Below, piece after piece: positions 56,260 to 64,000 of a stretch of DNA of 64,000 nt. Under the pieces are notes generated by a model that had not been told where the DNA came from, did no database searches, and saw only the letters and a list, made by a program, of their open reading frames with translations. Origin of the DNA: Lathyrus oleraceus. Taxonomy: Eukaryota; Streptophyta; Magnoliopsida; Fabales; Fabaceae. The stretch covers positions 443,215,851-443,279,850 of the forward strand of contig NC_066580.1 of NCBI RefSeq assembly GCF_024323335.1, written 5' to 3'. Made by a program: the position numbers and the translations under genes. Every line of letters starts with the position of its first letter. The stretch's first letter is position 1.

Positions 56260-58059
56260 ATGGCTCACTCAAATGAAAGAGATTCTTACAATGCTAAACC
56301 TCCTGTTTTTGATGGAGAAAAGTTTGATTACTGGAAAGACAGAATCGAAAGTTTCTTTCTGGGTTATGATGCTGACCTCTGGGACATTGTCACAGATGGA
56401 TACAAACCTCCAGTCTTAAATGGAGCTGAAGTTCCCAGAAGCAAAATGTCAGAAGATCAGAAACGTGACTTCAAGAATCACCACAAGGCCAGAACAATAC
56501 TTCTAAATGCTATATCATACAACGAATACGAAAAGATCACCAACAGAGAGACGGCTAAAGATATACTTGACTCTCTGAAGATGACCCATGAAGGAAACTC
56601 CCAAGTCAAGGAGACGAAGGCTCTGGCGCTGATCCAGAAATATGAAGCCTTCAAGATGGAAGATGACGAAGCTATAGAAGCTATGTTTTCCAGATTCCAA
56701 ACTCTTATTGCAGGTCTTAAAGTGCTTGACAAAGGATACACGACTGCAGATCATGTTAAGAAGATAGTCAGAAGTCTGCCAAAGAAATGGAGACCAATGG
56801 TTACTGCTCTGAAGTTATCAAAGGATCTGAACAATATCAGCCTTGAAGAACTTGTTAGCTCTCTCAAAAGTCATGAGATAGAACTAGAGGAGGATGAGCC
56901 TCAGAAAAGAAACAAGTCAGTGGCGCTGAAGTCCAGACCTGAAAGACGGAAGTCAGACAGAACCAAAGCTCTCCAGGCAGAAACTGCAGATACTGACGAC
57001 TCTGAACCTGAAGACTTTGATGATGAAGAAGAACTGTCCTTACTAACCAGAAGAGTTAAGCAACTCTGGAAAAGAAGGAACAACAACAACTTCAGAAGAT
57101 CAAGACCCAGAGGGGATAGATCAGAGTCAACTTCAAAAGGTAAACCTAATAAAGATATTACCTGTTTTGAATGTAAAGAAACAGGTCATTACAGAAATGA
57201 ATGCCCCAAGCTGAAGAAAGACAACCCTAGAAAAGAAAGCTTCAAGAAGAATACCTTCAGAACAAAGAAAGGACTAATGGCCACCTGGGACGATAGTGAA
57301 TCAGGATCATCAGAATCTGACTCTGATGAACAAGCCAACGTAGCACTTATGGCTACCACATCCAGCAGCTCAGATGAAGAATCTGAAGAGGTATTTTCTG
57401 AACTTTCTAGATCTGACTTAGAATCATGTTTATCAGAAACTCTTACCTCTCTTCAGAAATTAAAACAAAAAATTAAAAGCATTAAAGGCCTTCTTAAAGC
57501 AAAATCTGAAGAATGTAGTAAACTTGAGACAACAATTCTAGCACAAGAAGATACTATCAGATCTTTAACGTTAGAAAGAGATGGAGCTAAAACCAAAAGC
57601 TTAGAATTAGAAGAAGCGTTGTCTCAAGCACCACAAACTTCAAATGAAATTATTTATAAATATGAAGAAGCCTTTCAAAAATTTCTGAAGAATGGAATAG
57701 ATAGGAGTATTATGGCATCCATGATTTATGGAGTAAGTCAGAATAATAAAAGGGGAATTGGGTATGATTCTGAGGAACATAAAACCTCTACCAGTAACCA
57801 AATTAAATCGCCTTTTTCATATCACTACACACACACACAAGAACACAAATTTAAAAATGCTAGAAGACCCAAAGTTGTGAGAAACTCTGGGAAAACTAAT
57901 CTAAAAGGACCCAAGAGATTCTGGGTACCGAAAGATAAGATTATCTATGTTGCAGATATCCTATGCAGCAAAGTTCAGACACCAGTCATGGTACCTGGAC
58001 TCTGGATGCTCGCGACATATGACGGGAAGAAAGTCTATGTTCCAAAGCCTGGAACTTAA
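56260..58059 (+). CDS. gag: Element F gag polyprotein (about 599 aa)
   Basis: Structural protein that forms the particle and packages the RNA. The ATG at 56260 (MAHSNERDSYN) is the first good start after the PBS; the open frame upstream of it begins with a GTG and is not used. Residues about 20-220 form the copia gag domain (UBN2-like; FDYWKDRIESFF, IVRSLPKKWRP). A charged linker follows, then one CCHC zinc knuckle CFECKETGHYRNEC at about residues 301-315, a Ser/Asp/Glu-rich segment and a likely coiled coil at about residues 395-470. The frame overlaps pol by 113 nt from pol's first ATG and stops at 58059, so protease and pol need a +1 frame change or are separated by a one-base mutation. Confidence 0.88.
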   Translation: MAHSNERDSYNAKPPVFDGEKFDYWKDRIESFFLGYDADLWDIVTDGYKPPVLNGAEVPRSKMSEDQKRDFKNHHKARTILLNAISYNEYEKITNRETAKDILDSLKMTHEGNSQVKETKALALIQKYEAFKMEDDEAIEAMFSRFQTLIAGLKVLDKGYTTADHVKKIVRSLPKKWRPMVTALKLSKDLNNISLEELVSSLKSHEIELEEDEPQKRNKSVALKSRPERRKSDRTKALQAETADTDDSEPEDFDDEEELSLLTRRVKQLWKRRNNNNFRRSRPRGDRSESTSKGKPNKDITCFECKETGHYRNECPKLKKDNPRKESFKKNTFRTKKGLMATWDDSESGSSESDSDEQANVALMATTSSSSDEESEEVFSELSRSDLESCLSETLTSLQKLKQKIKSIKGLLKAKSEECSKLETTILAQEDTIRSLTLERDGAKTKSLELEEALSQAPQTSNEIIYKYEEAFQKFLKNGIDRSIMASMIYGVSQNNKRGIGYDSEEHKTSTSNQIKSPFSYHYTHTQEHKFKNARRPKVVRNSGKTNLKGPKRFWVPKDKIIYVADILCSKVQTPVMVPGLWMLATYDGKKVYVPKPGT

Positions 58060-61027
58060 AGACGCTGGATTTTTAGGCTTCGGAGGAGATCAGAAAGGAA
58101 GGATCAGAGGCTCCGGAACTATTGGTAATGGTACTCTTCCCTCTATATCTGATGTTCTTTATGTAGAAGGATTAATGCATAACTTGTTATCCATAAGTCA
58201 ATTAAGTGATAACGGTTATGATGTAATCTTTAATCAAAAAACGTGTAAAGCCATTAATCAGAACGATGGCTCTGTCCTTTTCACAGGCAAGAGGAAAAAC
58301 AACATTTATAAAATAAATCTTTCTGATTTAAAAGATCAAAATGTTAAATGTTTAATGTCAGTTCACGAAGAGCAATGGGTATGGCATAGACGCTTAGGCC
58401 ACATTAGCATGAGAAAACTCTCTCAGCTAACTAAACTTAAGTTAGTCAGAGGCTTACCTAAACTGAAGTTTTCTTCAGATGCTCTGTGTGAAGCTTGTCA
58501 AAAAGGAAAGTTTTCAAAAACATCTTTTAAAAAGAAAAATGTTGTTTCTACCTCTAAGCCTCTGGAGCTTCTTCACATTGACTTATTCGGTCCTGTGAAA
58601 ACAGCATCAGTCAATGGAAAGAAGTATGGATTAGTAATCGTTGATGATTACAGCCGCTGGACATGGGTAAAATTCCTAAAGCACAAGAGTGAGTCTCACT
58701 CTGTATTCACCAGTTTCTGTTCTAAAGTGCAAAAAGAATTTGACTCTAAAATTGTTAGAGTCAGAAGTGATCATGGTGGAGAATTTGAAAATAAAGATTT
58801 TGAAGAATTATTTGATTCTAATGGAATATCCCATGATTTCTCCTGCCCTAGAACTCCACAACAAAATGGAGTTGTAGAGAGGAAGAATAGAACACTCCAA
58901 GAAATGGCCAGAACCATGATCAATGAAACAAATGTAGCAAAGCACTTTTGGGCAGAAGCTGTAAATACAGCGTGTTATATTCAGAATAGAATCTCTATTA
59001 GACCTATTCTGGAAAAGACTCCCTATGAACTGTGTAAGGGAAGAAAACCCAACATTTCATATTTTCATCCTTTTGGATGCATTTGTTTTATATTAAATAC
59101 TAAAGAACATCTGAACAAGTTTGATTCCAAAGCACAGAAAGGTATTATGTTAGGATACTCAGAACGCTCTAAAGGCTACAGAGTATACAACACAGAAACC
59201 AAAATTGTGGAGGAATCAATTCATGTTAGATTTGATGATAAGCTTGACCCTGAAAAGTCAAAGCTAGTTGAAAAGTTTGCAGATTTAGAGATCACTCTGG
59301 TAGAATCTGAGAAAACTCCAGAAGCAACTGTCACTCCAGACTCTGAAGAAATTAAATCTCCAGAAATTCCAAGGAAAGTTAAAAGTCGTATTAACGTATC
59401 TGAAGATTTGATTTTGGGAAACAAAGATGAACCTGTTAGAACCAGATCTACCTTCAGAACTTCTGAAGATATTCCTCTGGGACTAGTGTCTCTGATTGAG
59501 CCTATGTCCTGTGATGAAGCTCTTCAAGATAACGATTGGGTGGCAGCTATGCAAGAAGAGTTAGATCAATTCTCCAAGAATGATGTCTGGGATCTCGTTC
59601 CTAAACCCAGAGGCACTCATGTCATTGGAACCAGATGGGTTTTCAGAAACAAGCTGAACGAGAAAGGAGAAGTTGTCAGAAACAAAGCTCGACTGGTAGC
59701 TCAAGGTTATAGTCAACAAGAAGGTATTGATTATAATGAAACTTTTGCTCCAGTCGCGAGGTTAGAATCTATTCGTCTTCTTGTATCTTTTGCTATTAAT
59801 CATTCTATCAAATTATACCAAATGGATGTCAAGAGTGCATTTCTTAATGGTTATATTTCAGAAGAAGTGTATGTCAATCAACCTCCAGGTTTTGAAAATT
59901 CAAACTTTCCAGAACATGTTTTCAAACTTAAGAAATCCTTATATGGACTTAAACAAGCTCCCAGAGCTTGGTATGAACGCTTAAGCAATTTTCTTCTGGA
60001 ACAAAATTTTATCAGAGGGAAAGTTGATTCTACACTCTTCTGTAAAAACCATAAAAATGATCTCATGATATGCCAGATTTATGTTGATGACATTATTTTT
60101 GGTTCTGCTAATATCTCTGTTTGCCAAGAATTTTCTAAGTTAATGCAGGCAGAATTTGAAATGAGTCTAATGCAAGAACTAAAGTTCTTTCTGGGAATTC
60201 AAATCAATCAAACTCCAGAAGTCACGTACATTCATCAAAGCAAGTACATTAAAGACGTTCTGAAGAAGTTTGACATGACTGAATGCAACTCTGCAAAGAC
60301 TCCCATGCATCCAACTTGCATTCTGGAAAAGGAAGAGGTAAGCAACAAGGTTTGTCAGAAGCTCTATCGAGGTATGATAGGCTCTCTTCTCTATCTGACT
60401 GCTACTCGTCCTGATATTCTCTTTAGTGTCTGTCTTTGTGCCAGATTCCAATCAGATCCTAGAGAATCTCATTTAACAGCTGTTAAGAGAATTCTTAAGT
60501 ATCTGAAAGGAACTCCTAACCTGGGCCTGATGTATGAGAAAACATCAGAGTATAGGCTTTCTGGTTATTGTGATGCAGATTATGCAGGAGATAGAATAGA
60601 ACGAAAAAGTACTTCTGGAAATTGCCAGCTTCTGGGAAACAATCTAATCTCCTGGGCTAGCAAAAGACAGTCAACTATCGCTCTATCAACTGCAGAAGCA
60701 GAATATATCTCAGCATCACTGTGCACAACTCAGATGCTCTGGATGAAGCATCAGCTAGAAGATCTTCAGATATTTGAGAGTAACATTCCTATCCTTTGTG
60801 ATAATACTGCTGCTATTTGTTTGAGTAAGAATCCTATTTTACATTCCAGAGCCAAACACATAGAAATTAAACATCATTTTATTAGAGACTATGTTCAGAA
60901 AGGGATAGTAACGCTGAAGTTCATTGATACAGAACATCAATGGGCAGATATCTTTACTAAGCCTCTAGCTGAAGATAGATTTCTTTTTATCTTAGAGAAT
61001 CTGAACATTAAAAATTGTCCTGAGTAA
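57947..61027 (+). CDS. pol: Element F pol polyprotein: protease, integrase, RT, RNase H (1,026 codons from the first ATG)
   Basis: Replication and integration enzymes of a Ty1-copia element, fully open. Aspartic protease WYLDSGCSRHMTG at about residues 15-27. GAG-pre-integrase/HHCC zinc finger (WHRRLGHIS ... CEACQKGK) at about 145-190. Integrase core with Asp in LHIDLFG (~212), Asp in VRSDHGGEF (~274) and Glu in QQNGVVERKNR (~309). RT about 530-775 with KARLVAQGYSQ, QMDVKSAFLNG and YVDDIIFGS (~712). RNase H about 870-1005 with CDADYAGD, STAEAEYIS and the C-terminal KHIEIKHHFIRD. The ATG at 57947 may not be a real start; the frame is open from 57905, and translation probably enters from gag. 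Ends with TAA at 61025. Confidence 0.92.
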   Translation: MLQISYAAKFRHQSWYLDSGCSRHMTGRKSMFQSLELKDAGFLGFGGDQKGRIRGSGTIGNGTLPSISDVLYVEGLMHNLLSISQLSDNGYDVIFNQKTCKAINQNDGSVLFTGKRKNNIYKINLSDLKDQNVKCLMSVHEEQWVWHRRLGHISMRKLSQLTKLKLVRGLPKLKFSSDALCEACQKGKFSKTSFKKKNVVSTSKPLELLHIDLFGPVKTASVNGKKYGLVIVDDYSRWTWVKFLKHKSESHSVFTSFCSKVQKEFDSKIVRVRSDHGGEFENKDFEELFDSNGISHDFSCPRTPQQNGVVERKNRTLQEMARTMINETNVAKHFWAEAVNTACYIQNRISIRPILEKTPYELCKGRKPNISYFHPFGCICFILNTKEHLNKFDSKAQKGIMLGYSERSKGYRVYNTETKIVEESIHVRFDDKLDPEKSKLVEKFADLEITLVESEKTPEATVTPDSEEIKSPEIPRKVKSRINVSEDLILGNKDEPVRTRSTFRTSEDIPLGLVSLIEPMSCDEALQDNDWVAAMQEELDQFSKNDVWDLVPKPRGTHVIGTRWVFRNKLNEKGEVVRNKARLVAQGYSQQEGIDYNETFAPVARLESIRLLVSFAINHSIKLYQMDVKSAFLNGYISEEVYVNQPPGFENSNFPEHVFKLKKSLYGLKQAPRAWYERLSNFLLEQNFIRGKVDSTLFCKNHKNDLMICQIYVDDIIFGSANISVCQEFSKLMQAEFEMSLMQELKFFLGIQINQTPEVTYIHQSKYIKDVLKKFDMTECNSAKTPMHPTCILEKEEVSNKVCQKLYRGMIGSLLYLTATRPDILFSVCLCARFQSDPRESHLTAVKRILKYLKGTPNLGLMYEKTSEYRLSGYCDADYAGDRIERKSTSGNCQLLGNNLISWASKRQSTIALSTAEAEYISASLCTTQMLWMKHQLEDLQIFESNIPILCDNTAAICLSKNPILHSRAKHIEIKHHFIRDYVQKGIVTLKFIDTEHQWADIFTKPLAEDRFLFILENLNIKNCPE

Positions 61028-61505
61028 AATTTGGCTCTGAACATGTAAAATGAGACTCTGATAAAAACAAATACACTTCTGCCTCTGACTCTGATACTTC
61101 TACAAGTTTAGAAGATATCTGAATCAGAAATCTTCAGAAACCAATCTCTTGGTATTCCTGAAGATCAGATACATTAAACACGTGGAGCTCTGAGCGTCAA
61201 ACCTTAGAACTTCTAGACAGCTGTCAAGAAATTCAAAAGGCAGACGTTTGAGTTTTCCTCGAGCAGTGTGCAAACTGTGGGATTAGACATTCATTTATTA
61301 GCTGTAATCATTTTTTTCCCCCAAACGTGCTATTTTGGTTTTTGTGTTAACGCTGGTATGTGTGTCGTTTTGCATGCGTTTTTACTTAGGTATATAAACA
61401 CTTTTCTCACATTTCACACACTTATCACTCTCACTCACTCTAAAACCCTAAACCCTTCTCTGCAAGTTCTCTGCAAGTTCTTCACCTTCTTCTTCAATCT
61501 TCTTC
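61028..61505 (+). promoter_or_regulatory. Promoter-like region and leader between pol and the env-like ORF of element F
   Basis: TATA box TATATAAA at 61391-61398 is followed by a CT-rich stretch (TCTCACTCACTC) and a telo-box AAACCCTAAACCC at about 61444-61456, then a pyrimidine-rich leader up to the ATG at 61506. This is the layout of a plant Pol II promoter and 5' leader of about 85 nt. The rest, 61028-61380, holds no gene. Confidence 0.55.
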
Positions 61506-63947
61506 ATGGATGCTCAACAGCAAGAAGTTTTTAACTTCTCCCAACAGATGGAATCCGCTTCTAATCCCCAAACCTCAAACACTCAAACACCCACTGTTAC
61601 AGGCGTCACCATAACCCCTGTTTATCAAGAACCCCACATTCTTGACCGAGAAAGCCACATAAACCTTTCAACTCCCTTTGAAGGTTTGGATGTTTTGTGT
61701 GAATCCTTGGTTGATTTTGACAACCTAAGAAGAAATGGCGTTGATCTCACTAGGGAACTTCGTCAACAAGGATGGGAAACCTACTTCGACAGGCTTTATG
61801 GTCCAATCTACCCTCTTCTGGTCAAGGAATTCTGGAGACATGCTGATGCAGATGACCAATTCATTGTCTCTTTTGTTCTAGGGGTAAAAATTGTCATCAC
61901 TGAAGCGTCAATAGCCTCCTTGCTGAATATGGAGGAAAGTGGAGGAAAAAGGATTTACAACATTCCTCCAAGGTCAAAGCGCATCACTGAAGTCATCAAC
62001 CCAACAATCTTCAAACCTAATGTTGAAGGAAACCCCTCTAAGAACAAGGAGCTTCACCAGAACCTCCGAGTTTGGCTGAAGATAATTCTGGGAACAATCC
62101 ATCACCGTCCAGCCTCTAACTCTTCAGATTATATCAATGCAGACCAGAAATGCATTCTGTACTGCATTCAGAAGGGTATCAAGATCAACCTCCCTACTCT
62201 CCTGTTCAGATATCTGAGGGATTCAGTCAGAGAAACCAGGAATAACATGAAGCCCAGATCCTACATTCCTCTGGGTAGATTGCTCTCTGACATCTTCATT
62301 GAGCATGGACTGGTAGACGCTCTGGAAAAGACCAGATGTATGGATGATCTGGCAATTGATGTAGGGAAGCCTCTGAATGCCAAAAACCTCAAGAGCATGG
62401 GAATCATCAAAGACATTAGAGTCAAGCCCACTCTGGATGTCTCCTGGGAATCTCTAAAAGATCAGAGGAAGATGCCTCATGGCCTGGCCAGATTCTTCAA
62501 GAATGAGCCCAGAGACGCTGTTGCCCTCTACCTTCATCGTCTGCTGGAGGAAGGTGTTGATGTCTCTGATTTCAGCATCGATGACTGTCTAGATTCAGAA
62601 GAAGATCTAGTCAGATACAAGAGAGGTGTCTCTGAGAAACAGATAGCTGCTGAGGCAAGGAGAGCAAAGAAAGCCAGACTTAGAGAAACTTCTGGAAGCA
62701 AAACTTCAGCACCTCTGAATGTCTCTTCTGGTAAGTCTATTCCTCCTGTCTCCTCTGAATTTAAAATGGCTTCCTCTAACCCTCTCTCTTCACAACCAAT
62801 ATATACCACCTCTGAAATACCACCCTCAATCACCAGAACCTCCCAACCTACTCCAGTTCTAAACATAGCTAGAACCTTCATTCCTCCCTCTCAACCTATA
62901 CAAACCCACCAAAGCATTTCTTCTTCTTCATCCTCTGAATATGAATCACCTCCTTACCTTTCCCCTTCTTCTGACCAAGAGTCCTCTGACCAAGAACACT
63001 CTGACCCAAACTCCCCAACCATAGCAACACTCTATGCCCATAGACTTGCTTCACAACGAACACAAACCACAGAACCTGAAATAACTTCACCACTACAACA
63101 AACAACCACCATACCCTCTGTAATTCAACCATCTGCTCCTTTCACCTCTAATATCATTCCACCAATCCTTCCCGCTGTCCCAGAACCAGAATCTGAACCT
63201 TTAGATTTAAACCCACTTTATGCTTCATCCCCCAGTCTTCAACCAGAAGCAGATTCTGAACCCCAACCTGAGTCAGAATCTGAACCTCAAACTCTAAATC
63301 TCAGCCCTCAAAACTCTCCACCTCATACCTCTGAACCAGAACCTGAACCTGAGCTTTCTAAACCTACCCTTAAGGAAGCCATCTTTATGATTGCAGAGGC
63401 TTCAGCTCAAAAGATAGATTCTCTAGTCACAAACTCTGAAATCAGTGATGATCCTGCATCTGTAAGGACACACTGGAACAGAGTCATTGGCTGGATGACA
63501 TCTGAGTCTTTTAGGCTGAAGAGTGTCTCTGAACAAGTCAGAAATGGCTACATCAGAGATGCTGAGGCAAGACTCCAGGAGAGACTTGCCAGAGAAGCTG
63601 AAGCCAGAAGGCTAGAAGAGGAGAGGTTGGCTAAGGAAGCTGAAGAAGAAGCAAAAAGACTAGAGGAAGAAAGACTGGCAAAAGAAGCAGAAATCCTAAG
63701 ACAACAAGAAGCTGAAGCTAAGGCTCTGGCAGATGCAGAAGCTCAAGCTGCTGCAGAAGCTGAAGCCCAGCAGGCTCTGACTCAGGGGGAGTCTTCAACT
63801 GCTGTTCCCATGATTCTTCAGACTCTGAAGGACCTTAAGGAAGATCAGAATATCCTCCGAGACAGAATGGACAAGCAAGATACGGTCAATGAGAATATCC
63901 AGAAGATGCTTGCCATGATCTTGCAGAAATTGCCTCAGAACCCTTAG
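61506..63947 (+). CDS. Element F env-like protein (813 aa), intact
   Basis: Third ORF of SIRE/Maximus elements, called env-like from its position; its function is unproven. Residues about 60-385 form a globular region of the kind databases list as a putative plant transposon protein (GWETYFDRLYGPIYPLLVKE; recognised by style, not by search). Residues about 390-620 are rich in Ser, Pro, Thr and Glu, with repeated SEPEPEP- and SSSS-type runs, and likely disordered. Residues about 678-760 are a strongly predicted coiled coil with repeats of EEERLAKEAE; a second short coiled coil ends the protein. I see no signal peptide and no clear C-terminal membrane segment, which argues against a classic viral envelope role. 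Starts at the first ATG after a promoter-like leader; stop TAG at 63945. Confidence 0.82.
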   Translation: MDAQQQEVFNFSQQMESASNPQTSNTQTPTVTGVTITPVYQEPHILDRESHINLSTPFEGLDVLCESLVDFDNLRRNGVDLTRELRQQGWETYFDRLYGPIYPLLVKEFWRHADADDQFIVSFVLGVKIVITEASIASLLNMEESGGKRIYNIPPRSKRITEVINPTIFKPNVEGNPSKNKELHQNLRVWLKIILGTIHHRPASNSSDYINADQKCILYCIQKGIKINLPTLLFRYLRDSVRETRNNMKPRSYIPLGRLLSDIFIEHGLVDALEKTRCMDDLAIDVGKPLNAKNLKSMGIIKDIRVKPTLDVSWESLKDQRKMPHGLARFFKNEPRDAVALYLHRLLEEGVDVSDFSIDDCLDSEEDLVRYKRGVSEKQIAAEARRAKKARLRETSGSKTSAPLNVSSGKSIPPVSSEFKMASSNPLSSQPIYTTSEIPPSITRTSQPTPVLNIARTFIPPSQPIQTHQSISSSSSSEYESPPYLSPSSDQESSDQEHSDPNSPTIATLYAHRLASQRTQTTEPEITSPLQQTTTIPSVIQPSAPFTSNIIPPILPAVPEPESEPLDLNPLYASSPSLQPEADSEPQPESESEPQTLNLSPQNSPPHTSEPEPEPELSKPTLKEAIFMIAEASAQKIDSLVTNSEISDDPASVRTHWNRVIGWMTSESFRLKSVSEQVRNGYIRDAEARLQERLAREAEARRLEEERLAKEAEEEAKRLEEERLAKEAEILRQQEAEAKALADAEAQAAAEAEAQQALTQGESSTAVPMILQTLKDLKEDQNILRDRMDKQDTVNENIQKMLAMILQKLPQNP

Positions 63948-64000
63948 GCACTTAGGATTTTATGTTTTGTTTGCCTTTTGTTGTTTTTGCTTCTGTCTTC
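63948..64000 (+). other. Start of the element F 3' untranslated region
   Basis: T-rich sequence after the env-like stop; nothing recognisable before the window ends. Confidence 0.5.

Larger units (their letters stand above)
55111..64000 (+). mobile_element. Element F: SIRE/Maximus-type Ty1-copia retrotransposon with env-like ORF (3' end off-window)
   Basis: 5' LTR, iMet PBS, gag, pol in the copia order (protease, integrase, RT, RNase H), then an 813-codon env-like ORF. A third ORF of this kind after pol defines the SIRE1/Maximus lineage. Gag, pol and the env-like ORF are all open, with gag and pol in different frames, so F looks young and perhaps active. The 3' LTR lies beyond the right edge, so no target duplication can be checked. 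Confidence 0.9.

Noticed and set aside
61506..63947. True viral envelope glycoprotein
   Set aside because: No signal peptide, fusion peptide or transmembrane anchor visible; the name env-like only reflects its position after pol.

Overview
The window is plant repeat DNA: a nest of LTR retrotransposons with no host gene that I can recognise. Several Tat/Ogre-lineage Ty3-gypsy elements carry 4.6-5.0 kb LTRs, tRNA-Arg-type primer binding sites, a second (archaeal-type) RNase H and an in-frame intron between protease and reverse transcriptase. With a SIRE/Maximus-type Ty1-copia element and Cassandra 5S-LTR elements also present, a legume of tribe Fabeae (Pisum, Vicia, Lathyrus, Lens) is likely. 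That assignment is inference from the repeat content.

Layout. Element A (minus strand, 1-14199, 3' end off the left edge) is an Ogre-type element with an intact extra ORF1, a gag-pro and pol broken by a few stops, a structured leader, PBS and a 5,028-bp 5' LTR. It sits in the leader of element B, of which the window shows a 204-nt leader piece, the PBS and a 5' LTR (14424-23900). B's LTR is itself split by a solo LTR, B' (17741-22345). B abuts the 3' untranslated part of element C (minus, 23901-33839), a heavily deleted gypsy derivative whose 5' LTR ends inside the truncated 5' LTR of element D (plus, 33840-about 55110). D is a related Tat element with a near-complete but mutated gag-pro-RT-RH-RH-INT.

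D's gag-pro ORF is interrupted by element E (38374-48145), a non-coding copia-like LARD with two 1,721-bp LTRs and a perfect CTGTC target duplication. E carries a Cassandra array (43022-45306) bounded by a GAGTG duplication. The array has five LTR copies in tandem and ends in an inverted partial copy. D's 3' untranslated region is cut by element F (from about 55111 to beyond the right edge), a copia element with an open gag, an open pol in another frame and an intact 813-residue env-like ORF behind its own promoter-like sequence.

Inferred order of insertion: D received C, E and F; C received B; B received A and B'; E received the Cassandra array. The most unusual signals are (1) a two-hairpin module repeated about three times per Tat LTR whose stems change on both sides while loops and flanks stay; (2) the Cassandra array whose two outer ends are both U5 ends; (3) a splice-acceptor-like site and a conserved peptide just upstream of the gag ATG in A and D; and (4) a TATA plus telo-box leader in front of the env-like ORF.
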